A stretch of DNA of 64,000 nt from Pseudoteredinibacter isoporae_A (lineage in GTDB: Bacteria; Pseudomonadota; Gammaproteobacteria; Pseudomonadales; Cellvibrionaceae). The DNA lies in contig NZ_BAABWJ010000003.1 of the NCBI RefSeq assembly GCF_040372805.1, positions 314,132 through 378,131 of the forward strand, written 5' to 3'. Position numbers and translations under genes: made by a program. Position 1 is the first letter of the stretch; every line of letters starts with the position of its first letter. The notes under the pieces were generated by a model that was not told the origin of the DNA, did not search any database, and saw only the letters and a program-made list of their open reading frames with translations. Of this stretch, positions 8,030 through 17,514 are shown in pieces.

Positions 8030-11000
8030 TCAATAAACCAGGCTGACTCGTTCACTCCCCAGACTCGCCTTCAGCTCATCAATCAATTCGTCATTGGGTG
8101 CAACCCGCCAACGTGGCCCCAGAACCAGTTCGGCTTGTGCATCCTGACGGCTGTATTCCACCAGAAGCGGGCAACCTTGCTCATTCAGGTGGGGATTGAA
8201 TACGCCAGCAAGTTGGGCCATAAAATCCTTTGGCAGGCTGATATTGTCGATTTGCAGTTTCAAACCACGGGCTCGTTGTTGACGCGCCTGGGTCAAGCTC
8301 GATACCGCATCTGTGCTCATCTTCAAGCCACCGGAGTAATCATCGTGACTGACCTTCCCGGTGAGAATAAGCAAATTGTCTTTGGCCAGCAGGTCTTTGA
8401 ATTTCTCAAAAGCTTCCGGGAAGATGGCCACATCGATTCGCCCGGTGCGGTCATCCAGCGACACAATGGCCATAGAGGCCCCTTTCTTGGTTTTCATTAC
8501 GCGCATATCTACCACCAAGCCACCCACTTGCTGGGATTCTTTGTCGGCACGTAATTCGCTGATGCGTGAGCTTACCAAGTGTTTCATCTCAGCGTGGTAT
8601 TCATCGATCGGGTGACCGGTGAGATACAACCCCAGAGTCGAACGCTCACCTTCAAGACGCTCTTTCAAACTCCAACGGCGGGTGCGCTCAACAAATTCTT
8701 CATAGACATCACCCGCTGATGCCTGCGGCACGACTTCACCAAATAAATCCACCATACCGGCATTTGCATTCGCCGTGGCTTGTTCGGCGGCCTTTACAGC
8801 TTCAGGAATCGCATCCATCAAAATAGCACGAGACAAATCCAAATCATTTTGCGGGCCAATGCTGTCCAAAGCACCACAACTGACCAGCGCCTCTAAAGCC
8901 CGCTTGTTCACCTTGCGGGAGTCCACTCGAGCACAGAAGTCGAACAAATCCGTAAAGGGACCTTCCTCGCGAGCTTTTAAAATCGCTTCCACCGGGCCTT
9001 CACCTAAACCTTTAATGGCCCCCAGGCCGTAAACCACAGCATCTTCATCGTTAACCGAAAACTGAAACTCACCCAGATTGACATCGGGAGGCAGAAGCTT
9101 CAGTTTCATCTCCCGACACTCTTCGATAAAGGTCACTACCTTTTCAGTTTTATCCATATCCGACGACATAGTCGCCGCCATAAACTGGGCAGGATAATGA
9201 GCCTTCAGCCAGGCCGTTTGATAGGACACCACCGCGTAAGCGGCTGAGTGGGATTTGTTAAATCCGTAACCGGCGAACTTTTCCACCAAGTCGAAAATTT
9301 TCATCGCCAAGGTGCCATCGATACCTTGGCTGATCGCACCGGCTTCAAAGGTTGAACGCTGCTTCGCCATTTCTTCGGGTTTTTTCTTACCCATCGCTCG
9401 ACGCAGCATGTCTGCGCCACCGAGGGTATAACCCGCCAACTCCTGGGCGATCTGCATAACCTGTTCCTGGTATACGATAACTCCGTAAGTCGGTTTCAGG
9501 ATTGGTTCCAGCTTCTCATGCTGATATTTGGCATCCGGATAAGCCACTTCGGCACGCCCGTGTTTACGGTTTACAAAGTCGTCTACCATGCCCGAATCCA
9601 GAGGTCCCGGACGGAACAGCGCCACCAATGCGATCATGTCTTCAATATTATCGGGCTGAAGACGCTTGATCAGATCCTTCATGCCTCGGGATTCCAGCTG
9701 AAACACCGCCGTGGTTTCGGCTTTTTTCAGCAGTTTAAAGGTGTCATCGTCATCCAGCGGAATGGCCGCGATATCAAGCTCCGGCTCGCCTTTGGCCAGC
9801 AGTCGCTTGTCGATCATTTTTTTCGCCCAGTCGATGATGGTCAAGGTACGCAGACCCAGGAAGTCGAACTTCACCAAGCCCGCAGATTCCACATCGTTTT
9901 TATCGTACTGGGTCACCAGACCGGCACCGCTTTCATCACAATACAGCGGAGCGAAATCGGTCAGCTTGGTCGGTGCGATAACCACACCCCCGGCATGTTT
10001 ACCCACGTTTCGGGCCACACCTTCGAGTTGCTTCGCCATATCCCAGATTTCCTGGCCGTCAGCATCGTCAGCCAGAAATTCACGCAGAGCTTCCTCACCA
10101 TCGTAGGCTTTGGCAAGTGTCATGCCCGGGTCGGCGGGAATCAATTTCGATAATTTATCGGCTAAACCATATGACTTGCCTTGCGCGCGAGCCACATCGC
10201 GCACCACCGCCTTCGCCGCCATGGTACCGAAGGTGATAATCTGGCTAACCGCGTCACGACCGTAGGTGTCGGCCACATAGCTGATCACCTGGTCGCGATT
10301 ATCCATACAGAAATCAACGTCGAAGTCGGGCATGGAAACCCGCTCCGGGTTCAGGAATCGCTCGAAGAGCAAATCGTATTCCAGAGGATCAAGATCGGTA
10401 ATTTTCTGGGCATACGCCACCAAAGATCCCGCACCGGAACCCCGCCCCGGGCCGACCGGGATATCGTGATCTTTGGCCCACTGAATAAAGTCCATCACGA
10501 TCAGGAAGTAACCTGGGAACCCCATCTGCATGATGATATCGAGTTCAAACTGCAGGCGGTCGGTATATTCTTTTAAACGCGCTTGGTAATCCGCCGCGTG
10601 GGTATCCGGCAGAATAATGTCCAGGCGCTCAAACAAGCCTTCATAGGAAATTTTCTGGAAGAACACATTGGTTTGCAGCATCGCCGCGTAATCGTCTTCT
10701 TGCTCCCGGCCTTCCCATTTTTCCAACATGGCTTTGGCAGCCCACTGCTGCAACGTGTCATAGGGGATGCGCTCTTTAAAGAAGGGATCGGATTCAAAAT
10801 CGTCGGGAATCGGATAATCCGGCAAGTAATAGGTGCCCAACTCGATATCCACACTGCAGCGCTTGGCAATCTCGACAGAGTTTCGCAACGCTTCCGGAAT
10901 ATCGCTGAACAGTTCTTCCATCTCGGCGGGGCTACGCAGATACTGCTGATCGGAATATTTCCGCTCGCGACGCTTGTCATCAAGCGCCATCCCTTCACCA

Positions 11001-11653
11001 ATACAGACGCGGGCTTCGTGTACCTCAAATTCATCGGCACCTAAAAAGCGGACATCATTGGTTGCCACCACCGGGCATTGGGCCGCGGTCGCCAGATCAA
11101 TAGCCGAGTGTAAATAATCTTCTTCGTTTTCCCTTCCTGTGCGTTGCAATTCGAGGTAAAAACGATCGGGAAACTCCTGCATCCAGCGTTGCAAAGAAGC
11201 TTCTGCCAGGGCTCGACGTCCAGCAAGCAGAGACAAGCCGATATCACCGACACGACCACCGGACAGCGCGATAATGTCATCGCTTTTTTCTCGCAACCAA
11301 TCGCGCTTCAAGTAGGGGTGCGCATGCACCTGCCCCTCTTGGTAAGCTCGCGAGATCAATTCAGTAATATTGCGATACCCTTTTGGCCCCATCGCCAACA
11401 AGGTCAGCAAGGTCGGCTTGCCTTCACTGTCCTCCGGCGCCACCCAAAAGTCCGCTCCGGCAATGGGTTTTACACCCGCCCCATGACAAGCGTTGTAAAA
11501 TTTGATTAAACCGTAGAAGTTACAGTGATCCGTCACAGCGACGGCGGGCATCCCCATTTCGGCGACTTTCGCCACCAGAGGTTTGATGCGAACAATACTG
11601 TCGACCAGTGAGTATTCGGTATGTAATCTTAAGTGGATAAATGAGCTTGTCAT
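8030..11653 (-). CDS. dnaE: DNA polymerase III subunit alpha
   Basis: Replicative polymerase catalytic subunit of about 1,207 residues from the ATG at 11653 (MTSSFIHLRLHTEYSLVD). Domains in order: an N-terminal PHP domain (HLRLHTEYS, DHCNFYG); the C-family polymerase palm with catalytic aspartates in PDFDVDF near residues 443-445; fingers and helix-hairpin-helix region (FAGYGFNKSHSAAYA); a C-terminal OB fold (GGLVVDMRVMKTKKG) and the tau-binding tail. Slightly longer than the E. coli protein (1,160). No strong ribosome-binding site precedes the chosen start. A luxR-type gene is divergently transcribed 222 bp away. Confidence 0.97.
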   Translation of the reverse strand: MTSSFIHLRLHTEYSLVDSIVRIKPLVAKVAEMGMPAVAVTDHCNFYGLIKFYNACHGAGVKPIAGADFWVAPEDSEGKPTLLTLLAMGPKGYRNITELISRAYQEGQVHAHPYLKRDWLREKSDDIIALSGGRVGDIGLSLLAGRRALAEASLQRWMQEFPDRFYLELQRTGRENEEDYLHSAIDLATAAQCPVVATNDVRFLGADEFEVHEARVCIGEGMALDDKRRERKYSDQQYLRSPAEMEELFSDIPEALRNSVEIAKRCSVDIELGTYYLPDYPIPDDFESDPFFKERIPYDTLQQWAAKAMLEKWEGREQEDDYAAMLQTNVFFQKISYEGLFERLDIILPDTHAADYQARLKEYTDRLQFELDIIMQMGFPGYFLIVMDFIQWAKDHDIPVGPGRGSGAGSLVAYAQKITDLDPLEYDLLFERFLNPERVSMPDFDVDFCMDNRDQVISYVADTYGRDAVSQIITFGTMAAKAVVRDVARAQGKSYGLADKLSKLIPADPGMTLAKAYDGEEALREFLADDADGQEIWDMAKQLEGVARNVGKHAGGVVIAPTKLTDFAPLYCDESGAGLVTQYDKNDVESAGLVKFDFLGLRTLTIIDWAKKMIDKRLLAKGEPELDIAAIPLDDDDTFKLLKKAETTAVFQLESRGMKDLIKRLQPDNIEDMIALVALFRPGPLDSGMVDDFVNRKHGRAEVAYPDAKYQHEKLEPILKPTYGVIVYQEQVMQIAQELAGYTLGGADMLRRAMGKKKPEEMAKQRSTFEAGAISQGIDGTLAMKIFDLVEKFAGYGFNKSHSAAYAVVSYQTAWLKAHYPAQFMAATMSSDMDKTEKVVTFIEECREMKLKLLPPDVNLGEFQFSVNDEDAVVYGLGAIKGLGEGPVEAILKAREEGPFTDLFDFCARVDSRKVNKRALEALVSCGALDSIGPQNDLDLSRAILMDAIPEAVKAAEQATANANAGMVDLFGEVVPQASAGDVYEEFVERTRRWSLKERLEGERSTLGLYLTGHPIDEYHAEMKHLVSSRISELRADKESQQVGGLVVDMRVMKTKKGASMAIVSLDDRTGRIDVAIFPEAFEKFKDLLAKDNLLILTGKVSHDDYSGGLKMSTDAVSSLTQARQQRARGLKLQIDNISLPKDFMAQLAGVFNPHLNEQGCPLLVEYSRQDAQAELVLGPRWRVAPNDELIDELKASLGSERVSLVY

Positions 11654-11875
11654 CGAAAGGCTTAGTGTCGGAAAAAACAATATTGTAGGGTGCCGAGGTA
11701 GGCTCGTCTAGCGAACATTTCACCCAGGTAAAACACCGAGACAATAATTCAGGCTCTACACAAACTGCCTAAAAATCAGCGGCTTAGTCTATGCCACCCG
11801 GCCCCTGTCGTTCACTTCTTGACCAGCACCTCTGTTGGGCGTAGGGTTCAATTTCACCCATGCCAGAATTCGCCC

Positions 11876-12988
11876 ATGACCCAGCTTTCCAATAGAGATG
11901 TAGATTCTATAATCCAGCTCTGTGATATTGCTTCCGACAGCCGCAAGGAACCCCAGCTGCCAGACCGTTTCTTTCAACGTATCACCCAACTGTTTGAATC
12001 TCGAAGTGCGGTCTACTATTGCATGGGAGACGACGTCGCCGGACAAGGTGTCTGGGATGGACTAGGGTACGAGCTTAACCCCCAGTGCGTGACAGCGTAT
12101 GAGCAGAACTATCGCCAATATGATCCCTGCTACCTTGCTCTCACACAAAAAGCCCGGCAAGGCGAAGCCCTCATCGTATCAACCGACGAAGTCATCAGCT
12201 CCCGCCACCATTACATTAACAGTGAGTATTACAACGATTTTTTGAAACCCCAGGGCATTGATCGCAGCTTAATTTTTGGCATTCAGGATTCGGAAGGCAC
12301 ACTCGGTCTGGTAGGTTTCCATCGTCAAGGTGGTAGCCAACCCTATCAACCAAAACACTACCTAATGGCCCGCCTGCTTTCTACTCAACTGGCACAAGTC
12401 ATGAGGCGCCAACGGCTTGAAGAGGATCTGGCATCTCAGCAGCAACAAAGCCACTTTTTAATGCGCCAAGCCTCCGTTGACGCCTGCCTGACCATTGACC
12501 AAGACGGCCTGATTCATGCCATCTTTGGTACGCCGGCAAACCTCTCGGATTGGCAGGCAGGTAATTCAATTGTGGGGGATTCCGTTAAAGAATGGCTTCA
12601 CCCGGACGCCTGCCACCATATCGAAACCGTCCTGTCTCCCACAACACAGTCGATGCAAGCCCCCAAACCGCAAGCCGTCTTCGACAACCTATCGCAAAAC
12701 CATGGATTGCGAATTCGGCCATTCAAAAATCAACGAGGCGAACAGCGCTTCCACTTGCTGTTTCTGAAGAAAACCGCCAGCCTGCTTTCCCAGGCGAGAC
12801 TAGAAGAATTTTCTCTCACCCCTCGGGAACAAGACGTGGTTCAAAAAATCAGTCAGGGTTACACCACCGCTCAATGCGCCAAAGCCCTCGACATCAGCCC
12901 CAAAACCGTCGAAAGGCATTTGGGGCATATTTATCAGAAAACTATGGTCAGTAATCGTGCTGAGCTGATCAAACAACTGTCCCACTAG
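11876..12988 (+). CDS. LuxR-family transcriptional regulator
   Basis: 370-residue regulator read from the ATG at 11876 (MTQLSNRDVDSI); an upstream in-frame TTG at 11819 is less likely. The C-terminal 60 residues form a LuxR/GerE helix-turn-helix (LTPREQDVVQKISQGYTTAQ, then SPKTVERHLGHIYQK). The N-terminal 300 residues resemble a GAF/PAS-type sensory region, but no known ligand motif or receiver domain is evident, so it is not a classical response regulator or clear acyl-homoserine-lactone receptor. It sits 89 bp upstream of a TonB-dependent receptor and hydrolase on the same strand. A perfect inverted repeat in the gap (13001-13018) is a candidate binding site, which suggests that it controls that pair. 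Confidence 0.85.
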   Translation: MTQLSNRDVDSIIQLCDIASDSRKEPQLPDRFFQRITQLFESRSAVYYCMGDDVAGQGVWDGLGYELNPQCVTAYEQNYRQYDPCYLALTQKARQGEALIVSTDEVISSRHHYINSEYYNDFLKPQGIDRSLIFGIQDSEGTLGLVGFHRQGGSQPYQPKHYLMARLLSTQLAQVMRRQRLEEDLASQQQQSHFLMRQASVDACLTIDQDGLIHAIFGTPANLSDWQAGNSIVGDSVKEWLHPDACHHIETVLSPTTQSMQAPKPQAVFDNLSQNHGLRIRPFKNQRGEQRFHLLFLKKTASLLSQARLEEFSLTPREQDVVQKISQGYTTAQCAKALDISPKTVERHLGHIYQKTMVSNRAELIKQLSH

Positions 12989-13000
12989 CACCTTCTCCCT

Positions 13001-13018
13001 ATGGGGGGTTTCCCCCAT
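13001..13018. promoter_or_regulatory. G/C-tract inverted repeat upstream of TonB receptor gene
   Basis: Perfect 7-bp arms ATGGGGG / CCCCCAT separated by 4 nt, located 13 bp after the luxR stop and 60 bp before the receptor start. There is no T-run, so it is not an ordinary terminator. Its position in front of the receptor fits an operator for the neighbouring LuxR-type regulator, or an mRNA hairpin. Confidence 0.45.
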
Positions 13019-13077
13019 GCCAATCGGCGTACCCAAGCGTTATTCTGGCAAAAAAGAATAATCATTGAGGATAAGCC

Positions 13078-15402
13078 ATGAAACACATGAAAACCCCCAT
13101 CGCCGCCTTCATCCTGCTGCACCATGCCACTGTGGCTATCGCCGAAAGCACTTTGGAAGAAGTGGTCGTCACGGCCACCAAACGAGCCGAGTCCACTCAG
13201 TCGATTGCATTGAGCGTATCCGCCATATCCGGAGACGATTTGAAAGCGCGCGGCGCCACTGAGTTTTTTGACTACGCCAATACCATTCCCAATCTGTCAT
13301 TCGGTGCCGCCACCGATGGTGTCTTGTCCAATCGCTCAATTTCTTTACGTGGTATTCAGGGCAGAAACACCACCGGCTTTTACATTGACGACACGCCCAT
13401 CAGTGAAACCATTGACCCTCGCATTCTGGAATTGGAGCGAATTGAAGTGTTACGCGGCCCAAGCGGCACACTCTACGGTGGCCGCTCACTGGGCGGCACG
13501 ATTCGCCAAATTACCAAAGCACCGGAGTTTGATAACCTCAGCGGCAACCTGAAAGCGTCTTTGTCCAGTACCGACGAATCCGATGATTTAAACCATCAAC
13601 TTTACGGCTCAATTAATCTGCCTTTCAGTGAACAAGCTGCCGGGATTTTTTCGATCCTGTATGAACAGGAAGCTGGAGTATTTGATCGTCATGTGGGTGA
13701 AATCAGCAATCACTTGAACAGCCCGGCAACCTTAAACGGCCCGGCCGGGACGACACTGAATGATGTCGACAGCAAAGATACCCTGGCGCTGCAAGCGTCA
13801 CTGCTGTTTGAGCCCAGCGATGCTCTGTCTATTGCACCGAGAATTATGTACCAAAAAACCGAACTCGACGGCTTCCCTCTCGCTGACATCCAACCGGGAA
13901 ATTTTCAACAGAATCGGGATTTCAATTCTGAGGAAGGAGGTGAAGATGAATGGAAGTTGGTGAATTTGAATGTCAATTATCAAACCGCAGCGGGCACCTT
14001 CACCTCAGCCAGTTCTTATTTTGAAAGAGACACCTTTGAATTCGAAGACAGCGCGTCATTCATTAACTTCCTGCAGGCTTTGCCATCATCGGCAGGCGGT
14101 TTTGGTTTATTCGATGTCATTGGTGTACGTCCTGTACCCTCGCCTATCTTTCAAACCTTGAGTTTTGAGAGCACGACCCAGGAACTGCGTTTCAGCTCGG
14201 AACTCGATGGTGCCATCAATTTTGTTATCGGCGCTTTTTATCAGAACACGGAAGAACTTGAAGCCTTTCAGCCGAGAAACTTTGCAACCGGCCTTGGGAA
14301 TAACTTCGCACTCCTTCAGGAAACACTCGGTATTCCCGGTCCTCTGGAAGCCATATGGCCGTTTGGGGATTTGGTGTTTACCTCGTCAAGGCCTTCCGAA
14401 GTAACCGAAAAAGGTGTATTCGGAGAAATGAATTACGATGTTAACGACAAGCTGTCTGTCATTCTCGGTGCCCGTTGGTACGATACCGAAGTAAATTTCA
14501 GCGAGACACAAGCCGGGCTGGCCGCTGGCGTGCCGCTCGCCAACGATCAAAACCTCAATACCGTTGAGGCCACGGTGGGCTCACAAAACGAGGATGGATT
14601 CATATTCAAAGCGGCCATCGAATACCAGGCTACTGATGATCTGTTCTATTATGCGTCGGTAGCCGAAGGCTTCCGGATTGGCGGTGCAAACGGCAGCATT
14701 CCAAACTCACTCGGCTGCCCCGAAGATCTTCAGGAGTTAGGACTTGCAGGCACAGACACATCAAGTTTCAACTCAGATGATCTAACCAGTTACGAAGCAG
14801 GCATGAAGGCCGATCTCAACGATTTCAATCGCCTGAATGCCACTTTGTTTTATATCGATTTCCAAGGCATACAACAGAGCGTTCAACTCGCCTGCGGTTT
14901 TCAATTCATCGGTAATTTTGGTGCGGCCAGAAGCATGGGTGCTGAACTTGAATACACCGTACAGGCCAGCGATGAATTGCAGTTCATTTTAAATGCCGGA
15001 TACACCGATGCTGAGTTCACCGAAACATTGGCCGGCATCAATCAGAAAGGCGATCCTCTGCAATTTGTTCCGGACATTACTGCCGCCTTGAGTGCCGATT
15101 ATTATCAGGCCGACGCATTTGATGGCTGGGATTTTTTCCTCCGTGCCGATGTGAGCTACGTTGGGGAAAGCACCAGCCGGGTGAATTCAGCCACGCGGGT
15201 TCGTGATGCTTACGAACAGATCAATCTTCGCGTTGGTATTCGTGATGAACGTTACCGCCTGACGTTGTTTGCCAACAATCTGAGCAATGAAATCGCAAAC
15301 CTAGCAGACAATCGCTCGCTCGCAGCGGAAACACCCGGGCGCCCGCGATTTGTTGTCAGCCGCCCACGAACACTGGGCCTGGAATTCGCGTTGGAGTTTT
15401 AA
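13078..15402 (+). CDS. TonB-dependent outer-membrane receptor
   Basis: 774-residue outer-membrane transporter. A signal peptide (IAAFILLHHATVAIA) is followed by the TonB box region TLEEVVVTATKR, a plug domain with SLRGIQGRN and LERIEVLRGPSGTLYGGRSLGG, and a beta-barrel ending in aromatic LEFALEF, the usual C-terminal Phe. It belongs to the broad group of receptors common in marine and sphingomonad-type bacteria. Iron is possible, but the ligand is not readable, and the linked hydrolase points to an organic compound. The start has a GAGGA-type ribosome-binding site. The stop is 2 bp before the hydrolase start, so the two are translationally coupled. Confidence 0.93.
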   Translation: MKHMKTPIAAFILLHHATVAIAESTLEEVVVTATKRAESTQSIALSVSAISGDDLKARGATEFFDYANTIPNLSFGAATDGVLSNRSISLRGIQGRNTTGFYIDDTPISETIDPRILELERIEVLRGPSGTLYGGRSLGGTIRQITKAPEFDNLSGNLKASLSSTDESDDLNHQLYGSINLPFSEQAAGIFSILYEQEAGVFDRHVGEISNHLNSPATLNGPAGTTLNDVDSKDTLALQASLLFEPSDALSIAPRIMYQKTELDGFPLADIQPGNFQQNRDFNSEEGGEDEWKLVNLNVNYQTAAGTFTSASSYFERDTFEFEDSASFINFLQALPSSAGGFGLFDVIGVRPVPSPIFQTLSFESTTQELRFSSELDGAINFVIGAFYQNTEELEAFQPRNFATGLGNNFALLQETLGIPGPLEAIWPFGDLVFTSSRPSEVTEKGVFGEMNYDVNDKLSVILGARWYDTEVNFSETQAGLAAGVPLANDQNLNTVEATVGSQNEDGFIFKAAIEYQATDDLFYYASVAEGFRIGGANGSIPNSLGCPEDLQELGLAGTDTSSFNSDDLTSYEAGMKADLNDFNRLNATLFYIDFQGIQQSVQLACGFQFIGNFGAARSMGAELEYTVQASDELQFILNAGYTDAEFTETLAGINQKGDPLQFVPDITAALSADYYQADAFDGWDFFLRADVSYVGESTSRVNSATRVRDAYEQINLRVGIRDERYRLTLFANNLSNEIANLADNRSLAAETPGRPRFVVSRPRTLGLEFALEF

Positions 15403-15404
15403 AC

Positions 15405-16250
15405 ATGACGGAACAGCATTCGCGAATTCAGCTGAGAGATGGCAATACACTGTATACCCATAGGTTCGGCCCCATTGACGATTCCAAACCGACAATCGTC
15501 CTGGTACCCGGTTGGGCGTATAGCTGCGAAGTATTTCAACCGCTGCAGGCCATGCTGGGAGAAAACTACGACACGGTGAGTTTTGATCCAAGAGGTCACG
15601 GCCGCTCCAGTAATGATAGAACCGGCCACACTTACGCCCAACATGGGCGTGATCTGGCCGAACTCATTGAGCAATTGGGTTTACAACGCATCGTGTTACT
15701 GGGCTGGTCACTCGGGTGTTATGACTGTCTCTGTTATCTGCACCAATCTGAAATCCACCCCGCCGGCAGTCAGGTTGAGGCCCTCATATTGGCCGACGAA
15801 TCGCCCACTATCATCAAAGAAAAAAGCAGTGACTGGGGAGAAGGCGATACGGAAGAGGTCGAGGGACTGATTGAATTAGTGAACAGCAACGCCTATCTCG
15901 ACTTTTTTTCGGACTATATGAAAGAAGGCTATGTAGACTCTCAACCGAGTGAGTCTTTGTTAACGCTGTATCGAAAATTGGCAGCCCAGTTGCTGCCAGA
16001 AGACGCATCGCAGTTGCTGAATGATGCCACTCGATACGATTTTCGAGAGGCGCTTGAACAACTGGATTCACACATTGCTCTGCAGTTTATCGTCCGAGAG
16101 CATTGGGCGAAGGAGGCGCAACAGTGGGTTTCGGAACACTGCCCGAACTCGGACTTTCAGGTATTGGGTGGGCATCTGGCACTGCTGGAAATGCCCGAGC
16201 AGTTTCACAGCATCACTTCGGTTTTTCTGTCCCAGCTCTCCTCAAGGTGA
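15405..16250 (+). CDS. Alpha/beta-fold hydrolase linked to TonB receptor
   Basis: 281-residue alpha/beta hydrolase. It has the oxyanion segment VPGWAY, the strand FDPRGHGRSS, the nucleophile elbow GWSLGC (Ser in the middle) and the catalytic His in GGHLALLEMP near the C-terminus. No signal peptide is visible, so it should act in the cytoplasm. It starts 2 bp after the TonB receptor gene and is followed by a terminator, which makes it the second and last gene of that operon. Its likely job is to hydrolyse the imported compound or a product of it. The family also includes haloperoxidase-like, lactone and ester hydrolases, so the bond cut is unknown. Confidence 0.85.
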   Translation: MTEQHSRIQLRDGNTLYTHRFGPIDDSKPTIVLVPGWAYSCEVFQPLQAMLGENYDTVSFDPRGHGRSSNDRTGHTYAQHGRDLAELIEQLGLQRIVLLGWSLGCYDCLCYLHQSEIHPAGSQVEALILADESPTIIKEKSSDWGEGDTEEVEGLIELVNSNAYLDFFSDYMKEGYVDSQPSESLLTLYRKLAAQLLPEDASQLLNDATRYDFREALEQLDSHIALQFIVREHWAKEAQQWVSEHCPNSDFQVLGGHLALLEMPEQFHSITSVFLSQLSSR

Positions 16251-16267
16251 ACCGAAGCCTGTGATTG

Positions 16268-16295
16268 GCGCGGCCACTATCAGCCGCGCATTTTT
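16268..16295 (+). terminator. Intrinsic terminator after receptor-hydrolase operon
   Basis: 7-bp perfect GC stem (GCGCGGC / GCCGCGC) with an 8-nt loop, then ATTTTT. It lies 18 bp beyond the hydrolase stop and just before the convergent nadA. Confidence 0.85.
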
Positions 16296-16309
16296 AACGT
16301 GCCAGGGAT

Positions 16310-17368
16310 TTACGCATTTGCCTTGGCAAAATCCAGCATGCGTTGCAGTGGTTTCATGGCGGCAGGAATCAACGCTTCATCCACAAAGATTTCATTTTCT
16401 GGCTTGTCAAAGACGGAGGCCAGTGATTCCAACTCATTCATTGCCATCCATGGACAATTCGCGCAACTGCGACAGGTCGCACCTGAGCCTGCTGTTGGAG
16501 CAATATAAAACGCCTTTTCAGGACTCAGTTGCTGCATCTTGTAAAAGATGCCTTGATCCGTGGCGACGATAAACTGCTTGTTTGGCAGCGTTTGCGAAGC
16601 ATTGATCAGCTGCGACGTCGAACCGGCAACATCAGCCAGCTCCACAACCGCTTTCGGGGATTCAGGGTGCACCAGTACCGCCGCTTCAGGATACAGAGCT
16701 TTCAGATCTTGAATACCTTTAGCCTTGAACTCTTCGTGCACAATACAAGCACTGTCCCACAGAATGATGTCGGCACCGGTTTGATCCGCAACATAGGTAC
16801 CTAAATGCTTATCCGGTGCCCAGATGATTTTCTCACCCTCAGCATCCAGATGATCAACAACATCCAAGGCTATCGACGAGGTAACAACCCAATCGGCACG
16901 CGCTTTCACGGCTGCTGAAGTATTGGCGTACACAACCACCGTGCGATCAGGGTGCTGATCACAGAATTCGGAAAACTCATCAATCGGACACCCCAGATCC
17001 AGCGAACAGGTTGCTTCTAGATTCGGCATTAAGACGCGCTTGTGGGGCGTGAGGATTTTTGCCGTCTCACCCATAAACTTAACGCCAGCCACAATCAGAG
17101 TGTCAGCATCATGGTCGCGACCAAAACGGGCCATCTCCAGAGAATCCGATACACAGCCGCCAGTTTCCTCCGCCAGGGCCTGCACTATTGGGTCGGTATA
17201 ATAGTGGGCCACCAGAACCGCATTGTGCTCCTTTAGCTTGGCTTTGATTTTGTCTTTATAGGCCGCTTGCTGCTCGGGAGTGAACTTTGGGGTCTGGCTG
17301 AGGTTGGCGATATGGTCTTTTACTAAGTCATAGACATCTTTTGAATGTCTATCGCTCACAATGGTCAT
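16310..17368 (-). CDS. nadA: Quinolinate synthase
   Basis: About 352 residues. NadA condenses iminoaspartate with dihydroxyacetone phosphate to quinolinate in NAD synthesis and carries an oxygen-sensitive [4Fe-4S] cluster. The conserved cysteines are visible: ATCSLDLGCP in the middle, and ATCRSCANCPWMAMN near the C-terminus. The substrate-binding motif VAHYYTDP is also present. I chose the ATG at 17368 (MTIVSDRHSKD); a TTG at 17380 is in frame but less likely. Neither has a good ribosome-binding site. It is a single gene, convergent with the hydrolase operon. Confidence 0.95.
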   Translation of the reverse strand: MTIVSDRHSKDVYDLVKDHIANLSQTPKFTPEQQAAYKDKIKAKLKEHNAVLVAHYYTDPIVQALAEETGGCVSDSLEMARFGRDHDADTLIVAGVKFMGETAKILTPHKRVLMPNLEATCSLDLGCPIDEFSEFCDQHPDRTVVVYANTSAAVKARADWVVTSSIALDVVDHLDAEGEKIIWAPDKHLGTYVADQTGADIILWDSACIVHEEFKAKGIQDLKALYPEAAVLVHPESPKAVVELADVAGSTSQLINASQTLPNKQFIVATDQGIFYKMQQLSPEKAFYIAPTAGSGATCRSCANCPWMAMNELESLASVFDKPENEIFVDEALIPAAMKPLQRMLDFAKANA

Positions 17369-17514
17369 GCATTTATCCAACTGGCTAATCGGAGGGCGAT
17401 TCTACCATAAATCACCTAAAGCCCAGCAAAACTGTCTGACTTCGAAGTGGAAGAATCCCAAAGCCATATGTACCAAAGCCCAGGAAAATAGCGTGCGCTT
17501 ACAAACTTAAAGCT

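Noticed and set aside
9518..10153. 211-codon plus-strand open frame opposite dnaE
   Set aside because: Fully inside dnaE on the other strand; dnaE motifs are intact across the region.
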